DNA of 64,000 nt, from assembly GCA_008729055.1 (NCBI GenBank), contig SDUX01000004.1:1860001-1924000 (forward strand), in the 5' to 3' direction. Every line of letters begins with the position of its first letter. The stretch's first letter is position 1. This DNA is from Pyropia haitanensis. Lineage: Eukaryota; Rhodophyta; Bangiophyceae; Bangiales; Bangiaceae. The position numbers and the translations under genes were made by a program. Of this stretch, positions 12,291 to 23,390 are shown in pieces. The notes under the pieces were generated by a model. The model had not been told where the DNA came from. It saw only the letters and a list, made by a program, of their open reading frames with translations, and searched no databases.

Positions 12291-13568
12291 TCAATCCACA
12301 AACGCGTCTGCCAGCTCGTCAAACGTCCCGCCCTTGGCGGTGAACCACACCTGGTGGCGGTACATCTCGCGGGCGACCGTGTAGAGGATCTCGTCGGGAA
12401 ACAGGCCGCCACCGCCGTTGCCCTTGCTGCCAACGGCTGTCCCCTCCCCCGCTGGGCGGCTCTCGTTGCGCAGCCGCCCCACCCGAGCGACAAACGCGCC
12501 GTGCGTGCGCGCGTTCTCCTTGGCCACCGCCGGCACGCGCACGCCGAGGACGGCCGACAGCAGGCGCGACGCGTCGCCGCCCGCGTCGTCGGTGAGGTCG
12601 ATGAGCGCGTCGTACCACAGTAGGTGGTCGGCAATCGCCTCGCGGCTCAGGGGGGGGGCCTCCCACCGGCCGCCGACGCCAGCAACCCCGCCCGCTGCCG
12701 CCCCCCCGCTGTCGTCGCCGGCGCCGCCGGTGCCGCCGCCGGTGCCGCTGCTACCGCCGCCGCCACCACCACCAAGCCCCCACCCCCAGCCCGCGCCGCC
12801 GACGCCCGCCACCGCCCCCGGCGGCTGCGGGAGGAGCCCAAAGTAGGCCGCCAAGCTGTCGCCCGCATTGGACGCCAGCGCCGACCGGATGTCCGCGTCC
12901 GCCACCGCCGCCGTGTCGTTGGCGTACGCGTTGCGCATCTGGAGCACCCACGCCGCGTCGCGGCCGGCCAGCCCGCGGACGGACGTCAGGCGGAGGCCGC
13001 CGCCCGGGCACGCCGCCGCCGCCCGGTCCACCGCCGCCCGTACGCCCGGCCGATCGGCAACGTGGCACGCCATGACCGACCCGCAGCCGGCCAGCTGCAG
13101 CGCGCCCACCAAGCCGACCGTGTTGGGCGCCGCATGCCGGTGGCAGGGGAGCTCGACGAGGCCGCACCGCCGGGCAACCGCGCGGAGGGCAGAGCGGAGG
13201 GAGGTGCTGCCGGTCTTGGGCGGCCGGTTGTAAAAGAGGAAGCGGCGGCGGAGAGCGGCGCAGCCGTCGGCTTCGGGCGGCAGGCGCCGCCCGCGGAGGG
13301 CGACGCCGCCGGGGATACCCGCGGGGCGGGCAGTGATGGGAAGGGGGCCAGGGGGGGGCAGCGGACGGGCAAGGAAGAGGTCCAACGGCGACGGGAGGGG
13401 TGGGGGGCTCTTTGCGGGCGCCGACGGGTCTATCCGCACAACTGAGTGGGCGACAAAGGCACCGACAGTGAGGCCGGCCAAAAAGATGCTTAGGGAGCGC
13501 AGGCAAAGGATGGGGCCTTGAAAAGGGGAGGTGCGGAGCAGATGGGGAGTGCCACGGGGGGCCGTCAT
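12291..13568 (-). CDS. type II membrane sulfotransferase (carbohydrate, HS2ST/CHST-like)
   Basis: An intact 425-aa ORF if started at ATG 13568-13566 (MTAPRGTPHLLRTSPF), chosen because it puts one signal-anchor (LRSLSIFLAGLTVGAFVAHSV, residues about 19-39) near the N-terminus, as in Golgi sulfotransferases. The 5'-phosphosulfate loop is FYNRPPKTGSTSLRSAL at about residue 97; further family-like blocks are GSVMACHVADRPGVRAAVDR and LRLTSVRGLAGRDAAWVLQMRN (a 3'-phosphate-type SxR block), then DHLLWYDALIDLTDDAG and a C-terminal EMYRHQVWF. It should transfer sulfate from PAPS to a glycan in the Golgi. In a red alga, wall galactans are a likely acceptor, but that is inference. A Gly-rich insert (about 12660-12840) interrupts the domain. 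Confidence 0.82.
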   Translation of the reverse strand: MTAPRGTPHLLRTSPFQGPILCLRSLSIFLAGLTVGAFVAHSVVRIDPSAPAKSPPPLPSPLDLFLARPLPPPGPLPITARPAGIPGGVALRGRRLPPEADGCAALRRRFLFYNRPPKTGSTSLRSALRAVARRCGLVELPCHRHAAPNTVGLVGALQLAGCGSVMACHVADRPGVRAAVDRAAAACPGGGLRLTSVRGLAGRDAAWVLQMRNAYANDTAAVADADIRSALASNAGDSLAAYFGLLPQPPGAVAGVGGAGWGWGLGGGGGGGSSGTGGGTGGAGDDSGGAAAGGVAGVGGRWEAPPLSREAIADHLLWYDALIDLTDDAGGDASRLLSAVLGVRVPAVAKENARTHGAFVARVGRLRNESRPAGEGTAVGSKGNGGGGLFPDEILYTVAREMYRHQVWFTAKGGTFDELADAFVD

Positions 13569-15201
13569 GGCCACCGCTGGCGGTAAACGCCGACCGCGGC
13601 AGAGGCAGCGATCAGTACAGACGCCGGCGCAGACGGACAAGGGCGGGACTAGACCGAACACCGGCCAGGGCAAGTAGGGTGCCTCACAGACGCCCGCACA
13701 ACCCACAACTCGTGCGCGGCGACTATGGTGTACGGCGGGCGCCGCGACCCACGCCCTGGACGGGCAAAGAAGAAGGCAACGCCACACTGCTCACGCCCCA
13801 GCAGGTCAGCCGCCTCACCCGCCGCCGTTCGCGTCCCCCGCCAGCGCCTGCGCTGTAGCGACGGATGGAAGGGATGGCACGAGAGCCACGGCAGGGCCCC
13901 CACCCATCCAGCCGCACGGCATGCACGCGGCTCGTGAATCCAGTCGGGCGGCTCTGGGCCTTTCAACCACCCAGGCCCCCTCCGCGGCCAACGTCCCACC
14001 AGCTACAACACGCACGTGCCCGGCCGGGCGCTGTGCCCCCCCGCCTCCTCCCAACCCCACCCGAGACCCGCCCAGCGGCGGCCACGGGGCGGTGCGCGCA
14101 GCTGCGCCACGGACGGAAGCGGCCTCCCCGAGTGGCGCGAGTGCACCATGGAGTCGTGGCGGTAGGTACCACTGCAGGCTGGCGCCGCTGCCAGCGCCAA
14201 CCTCGCCACACCTCGATCGTTGACAGCTCGCCCAGGTGCGGAGTGGCGTCGCCGCCCGCGTGTGCTGCACTGTTGTCTACGTATTGGTTCATACAGTATC
14301 GAACGCGGGCGCCGCTGTCGACCATCGGGTATTCCACCCACGCATGACGGACGGCTTTTGTATCGAATGGCTGACCATCATCACCCCACGTGACGGGCGA
14401 GGTAAAGAGAGAGGGCGAGCAAGGATGTCGACTGCGGGGGCTCAGCTAGCTAGAGCGGTCGTAGCGAGCCCTCCGCGCCGAACGCATCGGCTGCCCCCCT
14501 CCGCGCCAATCGCCAGCCACTCGTCCCCCCGAGCGGGGTTGACAGAGGCGGTGGGACCTCCACGTGACGACAGGATGCGCCCCATTGCCGCGCGTCCCGA
14601 TTTCGGTTCAAAAGAACACAGCGCGCGTGTGAGCCAATGGTGTGTTGGCACTTGGCGCTCACACCACTGATCCTTTTGTCTTGACACCGTCATTGATCAA
14701 GTGCTTGTAGAGTCAATTGAACTCAGTATTTTTACCGTACCCAGGGCTCAGGATCACGTCCATGGCTGAACGTTCGGCCACGTCGATCGACCTGAATGGA
14801 TACACTCTTGAGCTCATTCCGCGCGACCGGTGTGCAGCTCCGCGAGCCGCTCTTGCGGTGCTCAACGGGCACGCCCACCGCGATCGGCCGCCCTTCCAGC
14901 TTGGCAGCCGCCCCGCTCTGCCACGGGTTGTGAAGCGTGGACGCCGGCCCGTTGGCGTGCAGGACCCCGCTCCCCACCGGCTGCCACTGCTGGCATCTCC
15001 CGGCACAGTGGCGGCCGTCAAGACCCCTTTCTACGCCGGCACCGAGCCGGCCCTCGTGTCGCCATCCTTTGCCAGCTCGCCGCCGCACGTCGCTGCCTCT
15101 GCCTTGTCCCCCCCCCGCCGCCGTCGGCTCGGCTCTTTCCCATCGTCGTTGCCGCCACATCCCCAGAGTCGGCCCTTCCCCGCCCCCTGCCTTCCCTCAT
15201 C
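13569..15201. other. intergenic, no gene seen
   Basis: Between the divergent sulfotransferase (-) and HEAT-repeat (+) genes. Mostly mixed-composition sequence without long homopolymers. Short frames on both strands have no recognisable features. Promoters of both genes should lie here. Confidence 0.4.
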
Positions 15202-16328
15202 ATGACTAGCCTCGGCTTCCTCCCCGCGTCGCCGCTGTCGCTGATGCCCGACACGGCGGCAGCGGCGGTCGCCGCGCGCTCCACCCGCCGGCCCCGCTGG
15301 GCCCGCGGCGGCGCGGCGGCGCGTCGCCCGCCCCCTCAGGCGATGGCGGCACCCCCCCCCCCCCCCCTCCCTCCCCGTCTGCGTCCATGGCGGCCGCGGC
15401 GCCGGCGCCCGCAGGTGCTGCTGCCGCCGACGCGGACGAGATGGTGGAGGTGGCCACGCCGTTTGGCATCACCCGCCGGCGGCGGGCGGCGCTCACCCCC
15501 GACGGCGCCGAGGCGATGGCCCCCCGGGACGGCGTGCCCGCCGCCGAGGAGGCGGCGCTGGCCGAGGCGGCCGCCGCGGCGGATGTGCGCACCGCCCTCG
15601 CGGCGCTGCGGCGGCTGGCACACGGCCGCGCCGGCTGGGCGGTGCGGGTACTGACGACGCCCGGCGGGGTGCTGGACCAGGAGGGCGTGTCGGCCGAGGT
15701 GGCCCGCTCCCAGGCGCTCTTCTCGCTGGCGCTCCTCGCCACCGAGGGCCGCGCCGGCCGCTGGGGCGACGGCGACGGCGCGTACGGCCCGGCCGACGAG
15801 GCGGCGGTGGTGGGGGCTCTCCGGCGGGCGCTCAAGGACGACGCCTCCCCGACGGTGCGGTCGTCGGCGGCTGCCGCGCTGGGCCACCTGGCCGACACGG
15901 ACTCGGCGGGTCAACTGATGGGGGTGGCGGTGGACGACAGCGACTGGCTGGTACGCATGTCGGCCGCGGTAGCGCTGGGCACCATGGGCGGGGCGGGCGC
16001 CGCCGCGGCCAGCGACGTGGTGGGCATGCTCGTCTCGCAGCTCAATGGCCGTGACCCGGGGACGGTAGGGGGGGCGGCGCTGGAGGTGGCAGCGCTCATC
16101 AGCTCCCTGGGCCAGCTCGGGGACGTGCGCGCCCTCCCGGCGGTGCTCCGGTGGGTGTCCACCCCGGATGACTTGGTGCGGCTGCAGGTGGCTGAGGTGC
16201 TGGCTGCGTTCCCGCTGACAGACGAGGTTCGGGCGGCGCTGACGGGGTTGCTTGACGATGGGGGTCATGGGGTGGCCGCCGCTGCGCGGGCATCCCTGGA
16301 GCGGGGGGAGCAGCCGGTGGCGGAGTGA
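15202..16328 (+). CDS. HEAT-repeat protein (CpcE/NblB-like), plastid-targeted; one frame break
   Basis: The start ATG at 15202 begins MTSLGFLPASPLSLMPDTAA and leads into an Arg-rich transit-like leader. The frame then breaks in the 16-base C-run at 15352-15367 and resumes with EMVEVATPFGITRRRRAAL. The body is armadillo/HEAT-type alpha repeats: VVGALRRALKDDASPTVRSS-AAAALGHLAD, then GVAVDDSDWLVRMSAAVALG, then MLVSQLNGRDPGTVGGAALE, and VLRWVSTPDDLVRLQVAEVL. In cyanobacteria and red algae, similar short HEAT proteins act as phycobilin lyase subunits or phycobilisome-degradation factors; that role is only a suggestion. It ends QPVAE at 16328. Length is about 375 aa if the break is repaired. Confidence 0.65.
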
Positions 16329-17059
16329 CGGATGCCAAGACGGTGTGGTCTGCGCTGGGGCAGGTGAGCGGACTGCGGCCTGTGGGTATTGGTAGATGAC
16401 CGTTTCCGCGCGTTTGAATCTCTCTGCTGAGGGGCGCATGTTTTGCATTGCTGTTTTCTTGGGGGTGTTTTTTTCTTATACTGTCGTCGCACGTGATGGT
16501 GTTTTTGTTTATTGCCGCTGTATACACTCTTGAGCGTACGTTATGGTGTTTCTGCGATGCAAGTCAGGTCTCCAGGGCACTCACCTTACGTTCCAGCTGT
16601 GCGTACCGCTGCGGCTGTTGCTGCCGGTGGTATCGTAGCGGCAGCGGTATCCAGACGGGTGAGGCGCTGGGGCTGCGCCCGCGCCTGTTCCCCCGTCGAT
16701 GCTGCTCGCATGGACGCGGTCGCCTCACATGCATGGGTAGGAGACTGCCAGGGTTTGCAGGGTGACCGTGGAGGACCTCGGTGACGAGTGCTCCAGCCCA
16801 TAGCAGCGTTTGCATCCTCGCGGGCTCGTTCGGGCATTCATTTATGACACAGACGTTGTTTCCCTTGCGTCCAGCGATCAAAAGGCACAGGAAGGAGCAC
16901 AAATGAAGCATGCACTCCTGTTCGTGTTCCCATTGGCCAACCTGTCGAGATCATCCAATGTCAATTGGATGGAAGACGGTCAGAAAAAAACGGAAGAAAC
17001 TTTTGTCGCAAGTGGTGCCGCCGGAGTAGATGGTCGACGACGATCATCGAAGCATCTGC
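16329..17059. other. intergenic, no gene seen
   Basis: 3' region of the HEAT gene leading to the tRNA. It is T-rich at about 16448-16530, which fits a 3' UTR. No coding signal. Confidence 0.4.
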
Positions 17060-17064
17060 AAAAA
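17060..17064 (-). terminator. pol III T-tract terminator of tRNA-Val
   Basis: Five consecutive T on the minus strand begin two bases after the tRNA 3' (discriminator) end, the usual RNA polymerase III stop signal. Confidence 0.75.
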
Positions 17065-17065
17065 G

Positions 17066-17139
17066 TACAGTCGGTGGGACTTGAACCCACGACCTCGCGC
17101 GTGTGAGGCGCGCGCTCTAACCAACTGAGCTACGACTGC
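17066..17139 (-). tRNA. tRNA-Val (anticodon CAC)
   Basis: A full 74-nt cloverleaf without intron and without encoded CCA. The acceptor stem is GCAGTCG/CGACTGT (first pair G-U) with discriminator A. The D arm is GCTC..GAGC with loop AGTTGGTTA, the anticodon stem CGCGC/GCGCG with loop CTCACAC giving anticodon CAC, the variable loop AGGTC, and the T arm GTGGG-TTCAAGT-CCCAC. A and B box sequences are intact. It decodes GTG valine codons, which fits the strong G/C third-position preference of the host genes. Confidence 0.96.
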
Positions 17140-18042
17140 TTCCATGTTCGAGCGGAAACTTTGCACAATTTATTTTTGCGGATGATGTTAGCCTGTTTAC
17201 GCATCTTGTTCAGGGTTGCTCGGTCCGTCAACATGCTTTCCTTCCCCGCCGTTTTGTGTTCTCGCCTTCCACAGTGCCGCCTGCCATATCCACCGTCCGT
17301 GCCCTGATGAGGACGTGACAGCGCCGCGGCGTCAACGGTTCATCGCCGCCTCCTGTTGCTACCCGAAGCCGCGGCGTAGCAGGCGCCGTCGGCCCATAGG
17401 GCCACTGCCGCGGTAGCCGACGTGGTCGCAATTGTGGTGGCCGCGCGACGACGCCAACGAAAAGGGAGTCCGCATGGGCGTCTGCGGAACGCTGTGACTG
17501 ACGGTGGCGGCAGCAGCAGACGCCGAGAGGCCCAACAGAGGCAGCAGAAGCAGCAAAAGATGACCGTGGGCACGTGTGATGGCAGCTTTTCCCCATTCGG
17601 CCTGACGCTACAGTGGCTCCCAGTCCATCCACTGTCATTCATGGAGGCCACCAGATACCATCGTCCAACAGTGTTCACCGTTGCTGAAGCCTTCACGTTG
17701 CTGCGCTGTCGGTCGGTGCGTTGAATGTGGTCATAGGTACCTCATAGAGCATGAGATGCACTCCCGGAATGACACACTTCGCATCAAAATAAAGACACTT
17801 CTCACTTTAGGGGAGAGTTACGTAAGCCAATGTATGTACACTTGTAGCCAAGCTCCCACCCACGAAAAAGGGGCAGGGTCACACGACAAAGCACCTCGTA
17901 CCGCATCCACAACCGTCGCAGACCTTGCAGCCGCCACCGCGCTGCAGCGCCTGTAGGGCGCCAGCCCCTTGAGGACTCACTGCCCCTGGCCATCGGCCGC
18001 AAAGCCGCCCCGACGACCGACCGCACCACGCCACGGCCGCGT
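17140..18042. other. intergenic, no gene seen
   Basis: Upstream of the tRNA on its strand and downstream of the membrane-protein gene. The DRAM-like gene's 3' UTR probably extends here. No frame is convincing. Confidence 0.4.
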
Positions 18043-19137
18043 CTACTGGTAGGTATTCGCCTGCGGAGCAGCCGTCGGCGCGGGCGCATTGACCGCAACG
18101 GGCACCACCGGTGCAGCGGCGGCCGTCGCCGCCGGCACGACGGGCACGGCGGTTGTCGTCACCGGCTCGGCGTGCACCACCGGCGGCGTCGGGCGGCGGG
18201 GCTTGTGCCCCATCTCCACGTCCGCCTCCGCGTGCGGCACCGGCACCTCGCCCTGCGCCCACACGTCGCCGTGCGCGTGCACCTTGTCCGCCCGCAGCGC
18301 GTACGCGAGGCAGAGGTTGAAGAGGGCGAGGAAGCCGAGGAACACGTACTCCCCAATCGCAAAGACGTTGAAGTAGCTCATCAGGCGGTCGGGGACGCGG
18401 CTGCCCGTCGCGACGAGCGTGGCGGTGATGACCTCCCCGTCAAAGTCCTTCTTGGCGCGGAAAAAGGCGAGGCCCAGCACCAGCATCACAAACCCAGACA
18501 CGACGCCAATGACGCAGATGGCCTGGATGGCCTGCAGCCACATGGGCACGCGGCGGCGGAAGCTCCACAGCGTGATGGACGCGACCATCACCCACAGCGC
18601 CTCGGTAAACGAGTAGGCAATGACGCTGTTGTTGTGCGTGTCGGTCAGCACCGTCGCGGACGACGCAACGACCAGCGACGTGGACGCAACCGCCGAGCAG
18701 AGGAGGCCAAACCGGCCGAGCCACTTCTTCATCCCCCCCACCGGCGCGACGCCCGTGTGCTCGTCCCGCGTCACGTGCTCCACCGTCGTCGCCGACGAGT
18801 TGGACGACCGTGACCCCGACCGCGCCAGCCGCGTCGTCGGCGCGCCGCCGTCGACGCGCGCGTGGTCGCCAACATCGTGCTTGCGCGCCGACGACATGAG
18901 CACCCAGTACGTGGCGAGCGACGCGCCAAACAGGAGCGCCGCGGAAAAGACGCCGAGGACGGTGTAGGTCACCCGCGCGTCCTCCCCAATGAGGGGGGCG
19001 TGGCTAATCATGGGCACCTCGGTGGGGCGCCCTTCGTTCAGGTCAAAGTTTTGGACGACCAGCAGCGAGAAGAGGATGCCCGTCATCGTAATCCATGCCG
19101 CCGCCAGCAGGGGCGCCAGCCACGCGGGCGCGTGCAT
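18043..19137 (-). CDS. six-TM DRAM/Frag1/Sfk1-like membrane protein
   Basis: An intact 364-aa ORF from ATG 19137-19135 (MHAPAWLAPLLAAAWITMTG). Membrane segments are visible: residues about 5-27 (WLAPLLAAAWITMTGILFSL), 58-82 (TVLGVFSAALLFGASLATYW), 138-160, 172-192 (FTEALWVMVASITLWSF), 198-220 (IQAICVIGVVSGFVMLVLGL) and 250-275 (FAIGEYVFLGFLALFNLCLA). The loop after TM1 with EVPMISHAPL resembles the 'P.IS..G' region of Frag1/DRAM/Sfk1 proteins, which act in GPI-anchor remodelling, autophagy or plasma-membrane lipid control. A hydrophilic Ser-rich loop sits between TM2 and TM3, and the tail is Pro/Ala/Val rich. Family is inferred from topology and one motif; function is not assigned. There are no homopolymer breaks. 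Confidence 0.6.
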   Translation of the reverse strand: MHAPAWLAPLLAAAWITMTGILFSLLVVQNFDLNEGRPTEVPMISHAPLIGEDARVTYTVLGVFSAALLFGASLATYWVLMSSARKHDVGDHARVDGGAPTTRLARSGSRSSNSSATTVEHVTRDEHTGVAPVGGMKKWLGRFGLLCSAVASTSLVVASSATVLTDTHNNSVIAYSFTEALWVMVASITLWSFRRRVPMWLQAIQAICVIGVVSGFVMLVLGLAFFRAKKDFDGEVITATLVATGSRVPDRLMSYFNVFAIGEYVFLGFLALFNLCLAYALRADKVHAHGDVWAQGEVPVPHAEADVEMGHKPRRPTPPVVHAEPVTTTAVPVVPAATAAAAPVVPVAVNAPAPTAAPQANTYQ

Positions 19138-21515
19138 CGTCGCGACGGGTGTGGGAGGGACGAGAGGGGCGGCGGCGGGAGAGCAGGGCGGGAAGGTGGG
19201 GGGCGGGGGGGGGAACACCCGACACCTTTCGGCCAGGGAGGGGCGGCGGCGGCGGCGGCGGCGGTGGCGGTGGCGGTGATGGAGATGAGCAGACAGGCGC
19301 GGTGGGAGATGGGGAGCAGCGCAATCCCACACCCGCGCGTCTCCCCCCGAGGCTCTTGAACACCCCCGACCGACCGACCGACCGACGGCGCCAGCGGCGG
19401 GCGCCACGCGGGCGAGCAAACCAGGCGGAGGCGGCCGGGCGGGGCGGCCGCCGCAGTCGGGCGGCTCCGCCCCCACCCCCGCCGCTGCCGCCCCCCCCCA
19501 CCATTCCGGCAGCTTGCACGCCCGTCGCGAGGGGCGGTGGTGCGGATGGGGGCGGGGAAGGGAGGGGGGGGGGGGGGCGGCACCGGTGCCACGCGCAAAC
19601 GCGCATGCACCGCGGCCACCGCCGGCGCCCGTCGTCACTGCATCCTCCCCGCACCGGCGCTACAAAGGACCCCTCTCCCCCCCCCCCCCCCCCCCCGCCG
19701 GCGGCCACCCCACCCCCGCCCTCCCCTCGCGCCACAAACCGGCCGGTGCAGCGTGCAATCCCCCCCTCCCCCCCCCCCCCCGCAAACCAACCAGACCACA
19801 AAACCCCACGGCGGGGTGCAAACGCGCGCGGCGTGACGGCGGCTCTTCCACTGGCCGACGCGACGCGCGGCGGCCGCGGCGCGCGGCGCGGCGCGCGGCG
19901 GGCAAGAGCGGCGCCCGTGTGCCACGGTGGGGGGGGGGCGGCGCGTGCAGCGGGGGGGCGGCGGGCCCACGCGGGCGGCTCGATACCCCCCCCCCCCCGC
20001 CCTTCCCCTCGGGGCGCCCCGCACCGGCGGCCGCCGCCGCGACGGCCAGCCCACCCGCCGCAGGGGTGCAGAGGCACGGCGGGCCGGGGTGGAGGGCGGG
20101 CGGCGGCGGCCACAGCCGCCGCCGCGGCCAGCCGCGGCGGCAACGTGCAACCGCGGCGGTGGGCGGCCGCGGCGGGCGGCCGCCGCCCGCCTCGCGCGGC
20201 GGTGTGCGCGGGTGGCGGGCGGCCGACGCGCGGCCGACGCGACGCCAGGCGTGCAGAGGCGTGGGGGGGGGGGGGGGGGGGGGGGGGGGAGTGCGCGCAA
20301 ACAAAAACGGGCGCGGCCGGCCGCGGTCGGGCCGGGTGTGGCGGCCTCCAGCACACACTGGCGGACTGCACAACCGGCGATGTCACGAGAGACCCCACGG
20401 TGGGGAGGGAACCGCCGCGGGAGCGGCACGCGCCACCAGAAGCGGTGCACGAGGGGTGTGGCCGGCCGCCGACGGGCGGCGCGGTGGCACCCGCCGGCCG
20501 GCCGGCGAGGGTTTTTGTGGCCGCCGCCGTGGCGGGCGGCCACCCGCCGGCGGGGGCGGGCGGCGGCGGCCGCCGCGGCGGCGGCGGTGGAAGGCGCGGC
20601 CGGCCGCGGCGGGCGACCGCGGCGTCGCCGGCCGCCGCGTGCGTCGGCCCTCGCCGCGGCAGCGTCGGGTGCAACCCCGGCGGCGGCGGCCGCGGCGGTT
20701 GTGGCCGCACGCCACGCCACTCAATGTGTGCGTACCGGTGGGGGCGCCCGTGCACACCCCGACCGATCGCACGCGTCGCCGGCCGCCGGCCGGCACGCGG
20801 CGGCCCGTGGCGGCCACACCCCGCCACCGACGCGGCGGCGGCGCACCGCGGGGGCGCCGCCGCGCCGCCGGCGCGTCTAGGATTGGGGGACGGCGCGGCG
20901 CCGCGGCGGGGAGCGCGCGTCGCGCCGCGCGCGGGCGGCCGCCACGGCGGCGGCGCCGCGGCGGCGGCGGCGGCGCCGCGGCGGCGGCCGCGGCGGCGGC
21001 CGCGGCGCTGCACGTTGGGCGCGCCCCGCGTCGCGGGGCGCCTTCCCCCCCCGCCGCCTCCGCCGCCTCTCCCTCCCGCCTCGCGTCGCGGCGGCGCAGA
21101 AGGCGCCGCCGCCTGTCCTCCCGCCCCAACCGTTGGGGCTGCCCCGCCGACGGAGCGCCGCCGGCCGAGCCGCGGGTGCGGGGGGGGGGGGGGGGCCGCG
21201 CCGCCGCCGGCCGCGCATCGGCGGCGCTGGCCGCGGGTGGGAAAGTTTGTTGGCGCGCGGCCGTGGCATGCCGGACTGAGCGGGGGGCGGAGGGTGGGGT
21301 TGGGAGGAAAAAAAAAAAAAAAGAAAAGGGGGGCGGCAGGGGCGGGAGGGGCGGGGTGGCGTGAACCGGCCCGGCTGGCGGCCGTGGCGGCGACGGCAGC
21401 AGCGGCGGGCGTGGCGACGGCGGCGCCGTTGCGATGGGGAGCGGCCGCCGCAGCGGAAACGGGCGCCGCGGCGGCGGCGGCACAAAGCGAGGCCCCGACG
21501 GGGGAGCGGGCGCGA

Positions 21516-21548
<33 letters not shown>

Positions 21549-22326
21549 CGAGCACCAAAGGGCGGAGGCGCGGGCTCGCCCGTCCAGCGGCGGACCTCCC
21601 CCTCCCGGCCGTGGCCACCACGCCGCCGCCGCGGCGCCACACCCCGCGGCGGCGGCGGCGGCCACGCGGGGCGGCGGCGTCGCCCAACCGGCGCCGTTGG
21701 CGCGACGTCCCCCCCCCCCCAACAACCACCACGCCGCCGCCACCACCCGGTCCACCGCGGCGGGCCCGTGGCGGCGGCGCCGCCGTGCCGCGCGTGGCCG
21801 CCGCGGGGGTGGCGGGAAAAAAAGTCCGCGACGCCGCCGCCGCCGCCGCCGCTGCCGGGGTTCCCCGGCTGGCCCGCGCCGCTCCGGCCGCCCCTTGCAG
21901 CCAGACGCCCGCCGTCGTGGCCGCCACGCGCGCTGCGTGCGCGTTGCCAGCCGGCTGGTGGGGCGGCCCCTGTCGGCGCGCATCCCCCCGCGGCGGCGCC
22001 CCCGCTGCGAGGCCCCCACCGCCGTCGGGGTGGCGCGGACGACGGGGGCGAGCCCACCCGTCACGCCGCGGCCGCGGCGCGTCCGTGGCGTCGGCGGCCA
22101 CCGCCAACGGCCGCAGACGTGGCGGGCTTGAGGTGCCCGGCGCGGCAGCTTTGGCTGGGTACCCTGCTGAGCGTTTGGATGGCGGCCGCGCCCGCTGGCC
22201 GCGGCGGGCCGCGGCCGTCGCCGCCGCTGGCCGCCGCCGCCGCCGCCCCCACCAAATGTGCCCGACGGCGGCGTCGGCGTCGGTGGCGGTGACGGCGGCG
22301 GGTCTCCTTTCCGCATCCCCCCCCCC
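19138..22326. other. 3.2-kb GC-extreme intergenic region
   Basis: Both strands carry frames over 900 codons, but they are Arg/Ala/Pro/Gly low complexity with no domain, typical of stop-codon-poor GC-rich DNA. Visible features include CCGA repeats (about 19368-19389), a pure G-run (about 20266-20289), dense CGG/GGC triplets, and an A15-G-A4 tract at about 21309-21328. No gene is supported. Confidence 0.5.
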
Positions 22327-22564
22327 CCGCGACCTGCGGGCGGGGGCGCTCGTGGCACAGGCGTGTGGCCACGCCTTCCACGCGCACTGCATTGCTCGTT
22401 GGGCTACGCACCGCAACTCGTGCCGCCTGTGCCTGCGGCGGCTGTCGCCGCCCGGCGGGCACCCACGGTTGGACTCGGCCCGCGGCGGACCGGCGCTCCT
22501 CGATGGGGCGCTCGCGTCGGACTTGGCCGCAGCCGCCGCCGCCGCGGGCGCCGCCGCTGCCTGA
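22327..22564 (+). CDS. RING-H2 finger, second half only
   Basis: This frame reads VAQACGHAFHAHCIARWATH, then SCRLC, matching C3-x-H4-x2-H5-x2-C6 followed by C7-x2-C8 of RING-H2 ubiquitin ligases. The first CxxC pair is not found in any frame just upstream; the open stretch begins after the C-run at about 22318-22328. The frame ends with TGA at 22562-22564, overlapping the start of the BTB-like frame. Either an upstream exon supplies the missing zinc ligands or the domain is truncated. It may belong to the same transcript as the following BTB-like segment. Confidence 0.45.
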
Positions 22565-23390
22565 CACGGTTCTGCGGGTGGTGGGGGGCGCCGCGGCGCG
22601 AAAGGTGGGTGTGCTCGCGGCGACCGCGTCGCCCATCCTCGACGCCGCCATCCTCGGTGCGCTCGCGGGACCGCCGCGGCCTTGCGGTCGTCACCTCAAT
22701 TGTCGACGCCGTTGGCAGCGGGAGTGGGGGGTCCCTCGTATGGCCCTTCTTCCCCATCCCCGCCCTTATTCTTCCGGCAGGGGCCTCCTCGTCGCCGTCG
22801 CGCGTCTGCCGGCGGATGCGGCGGCGGTTTTGCCCCCCCCCATGGCGCATGCCACCTTCAACGCTCTGGCTGCATACCTGCTGACACGTAGCTTCCCCAC
22901 GGGCACCCCCCCTGCAGTGCTGCCGCCGCTGGTTGCCGTCGCGGCGGCGCAGCAGCTCGACGGCCTCGCTTCTGCCGCAGTGGCTGCAGCAACGGCCGCC
23001 ACGCCGACAGCGCCGCCGCGGGTGCTGGCAGCCGCAGCCGCTGCGGCAGCGGTGGGGGGGGAGGGGGGGTCGCGCCTACGAGCTCCGGTTCTCGAGGCGG
23101 CTGACGGCCTGCTGCGGGCGGCGGCGGGTGGCGCCGCCGCGCCTGGCACCCGCCGCAGGCAGCGGCGGCCGGGTCACGCGGTGGCGGTAGCGGCGGCGGG
23201 AACGACGGCGGTGGCAGCGGCGTTGCCCCGTGCCCGCCGCGTACTCCCCGTCAACGCCCCTGACGTGGAGCTGCGGGCGGCGCTGCAGCGGCTGGTCGAC
23301 GCGGACGATGCGAGGGAGGTGAGCGGGACACCGGCGGCGGCAGAGTGGGCGCCTGCGGCGTCGGGGGGTTGGGATGTCCGTGGTTGGCTG
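22557..23390 (+). CDS. BTB/POZ-like domain protein, probably spliced, partial
   Basis: The opening block PDTVLRVVGGAAARKVGVLA, with TASPILDAAILGAL after it, resembles the start of a BTB fold (D-V.F.V.G....A.K.VLAA.SP.F). After a gap comes LLVAVARLPADAAAVLPPPM, then FNALAAYLLTRSF, then LPPLVAVAAAQQLDGLASAA, matching the BTB pattern 'F..LL.YLYT......LL..A....L..L'. The gap contains non-conserved sequence and ends in a pyrimidine-rich CTTCTTCC..TTCTTCCGGCAG (AG at 22779-22780), a good 3' splice site. So an intron ending at 22780 is likely; the donor was not fixed. BTB proteins often bridge to Cul3 ligases, consistent with the RING half just upstream. The C-terminus is uncertain because it runs into the antisense sulfotransferase copy. 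Confidence 0.4.

Noticed and set aside
19043..22292. Overlapping open frames of about 1,000 codons on both strands
   Set aside because: Arg/Ala/Pro/Gly low complexity, mirrored on opposite strands, no domain; expected where stop codons are rare in G/C-only sequence.
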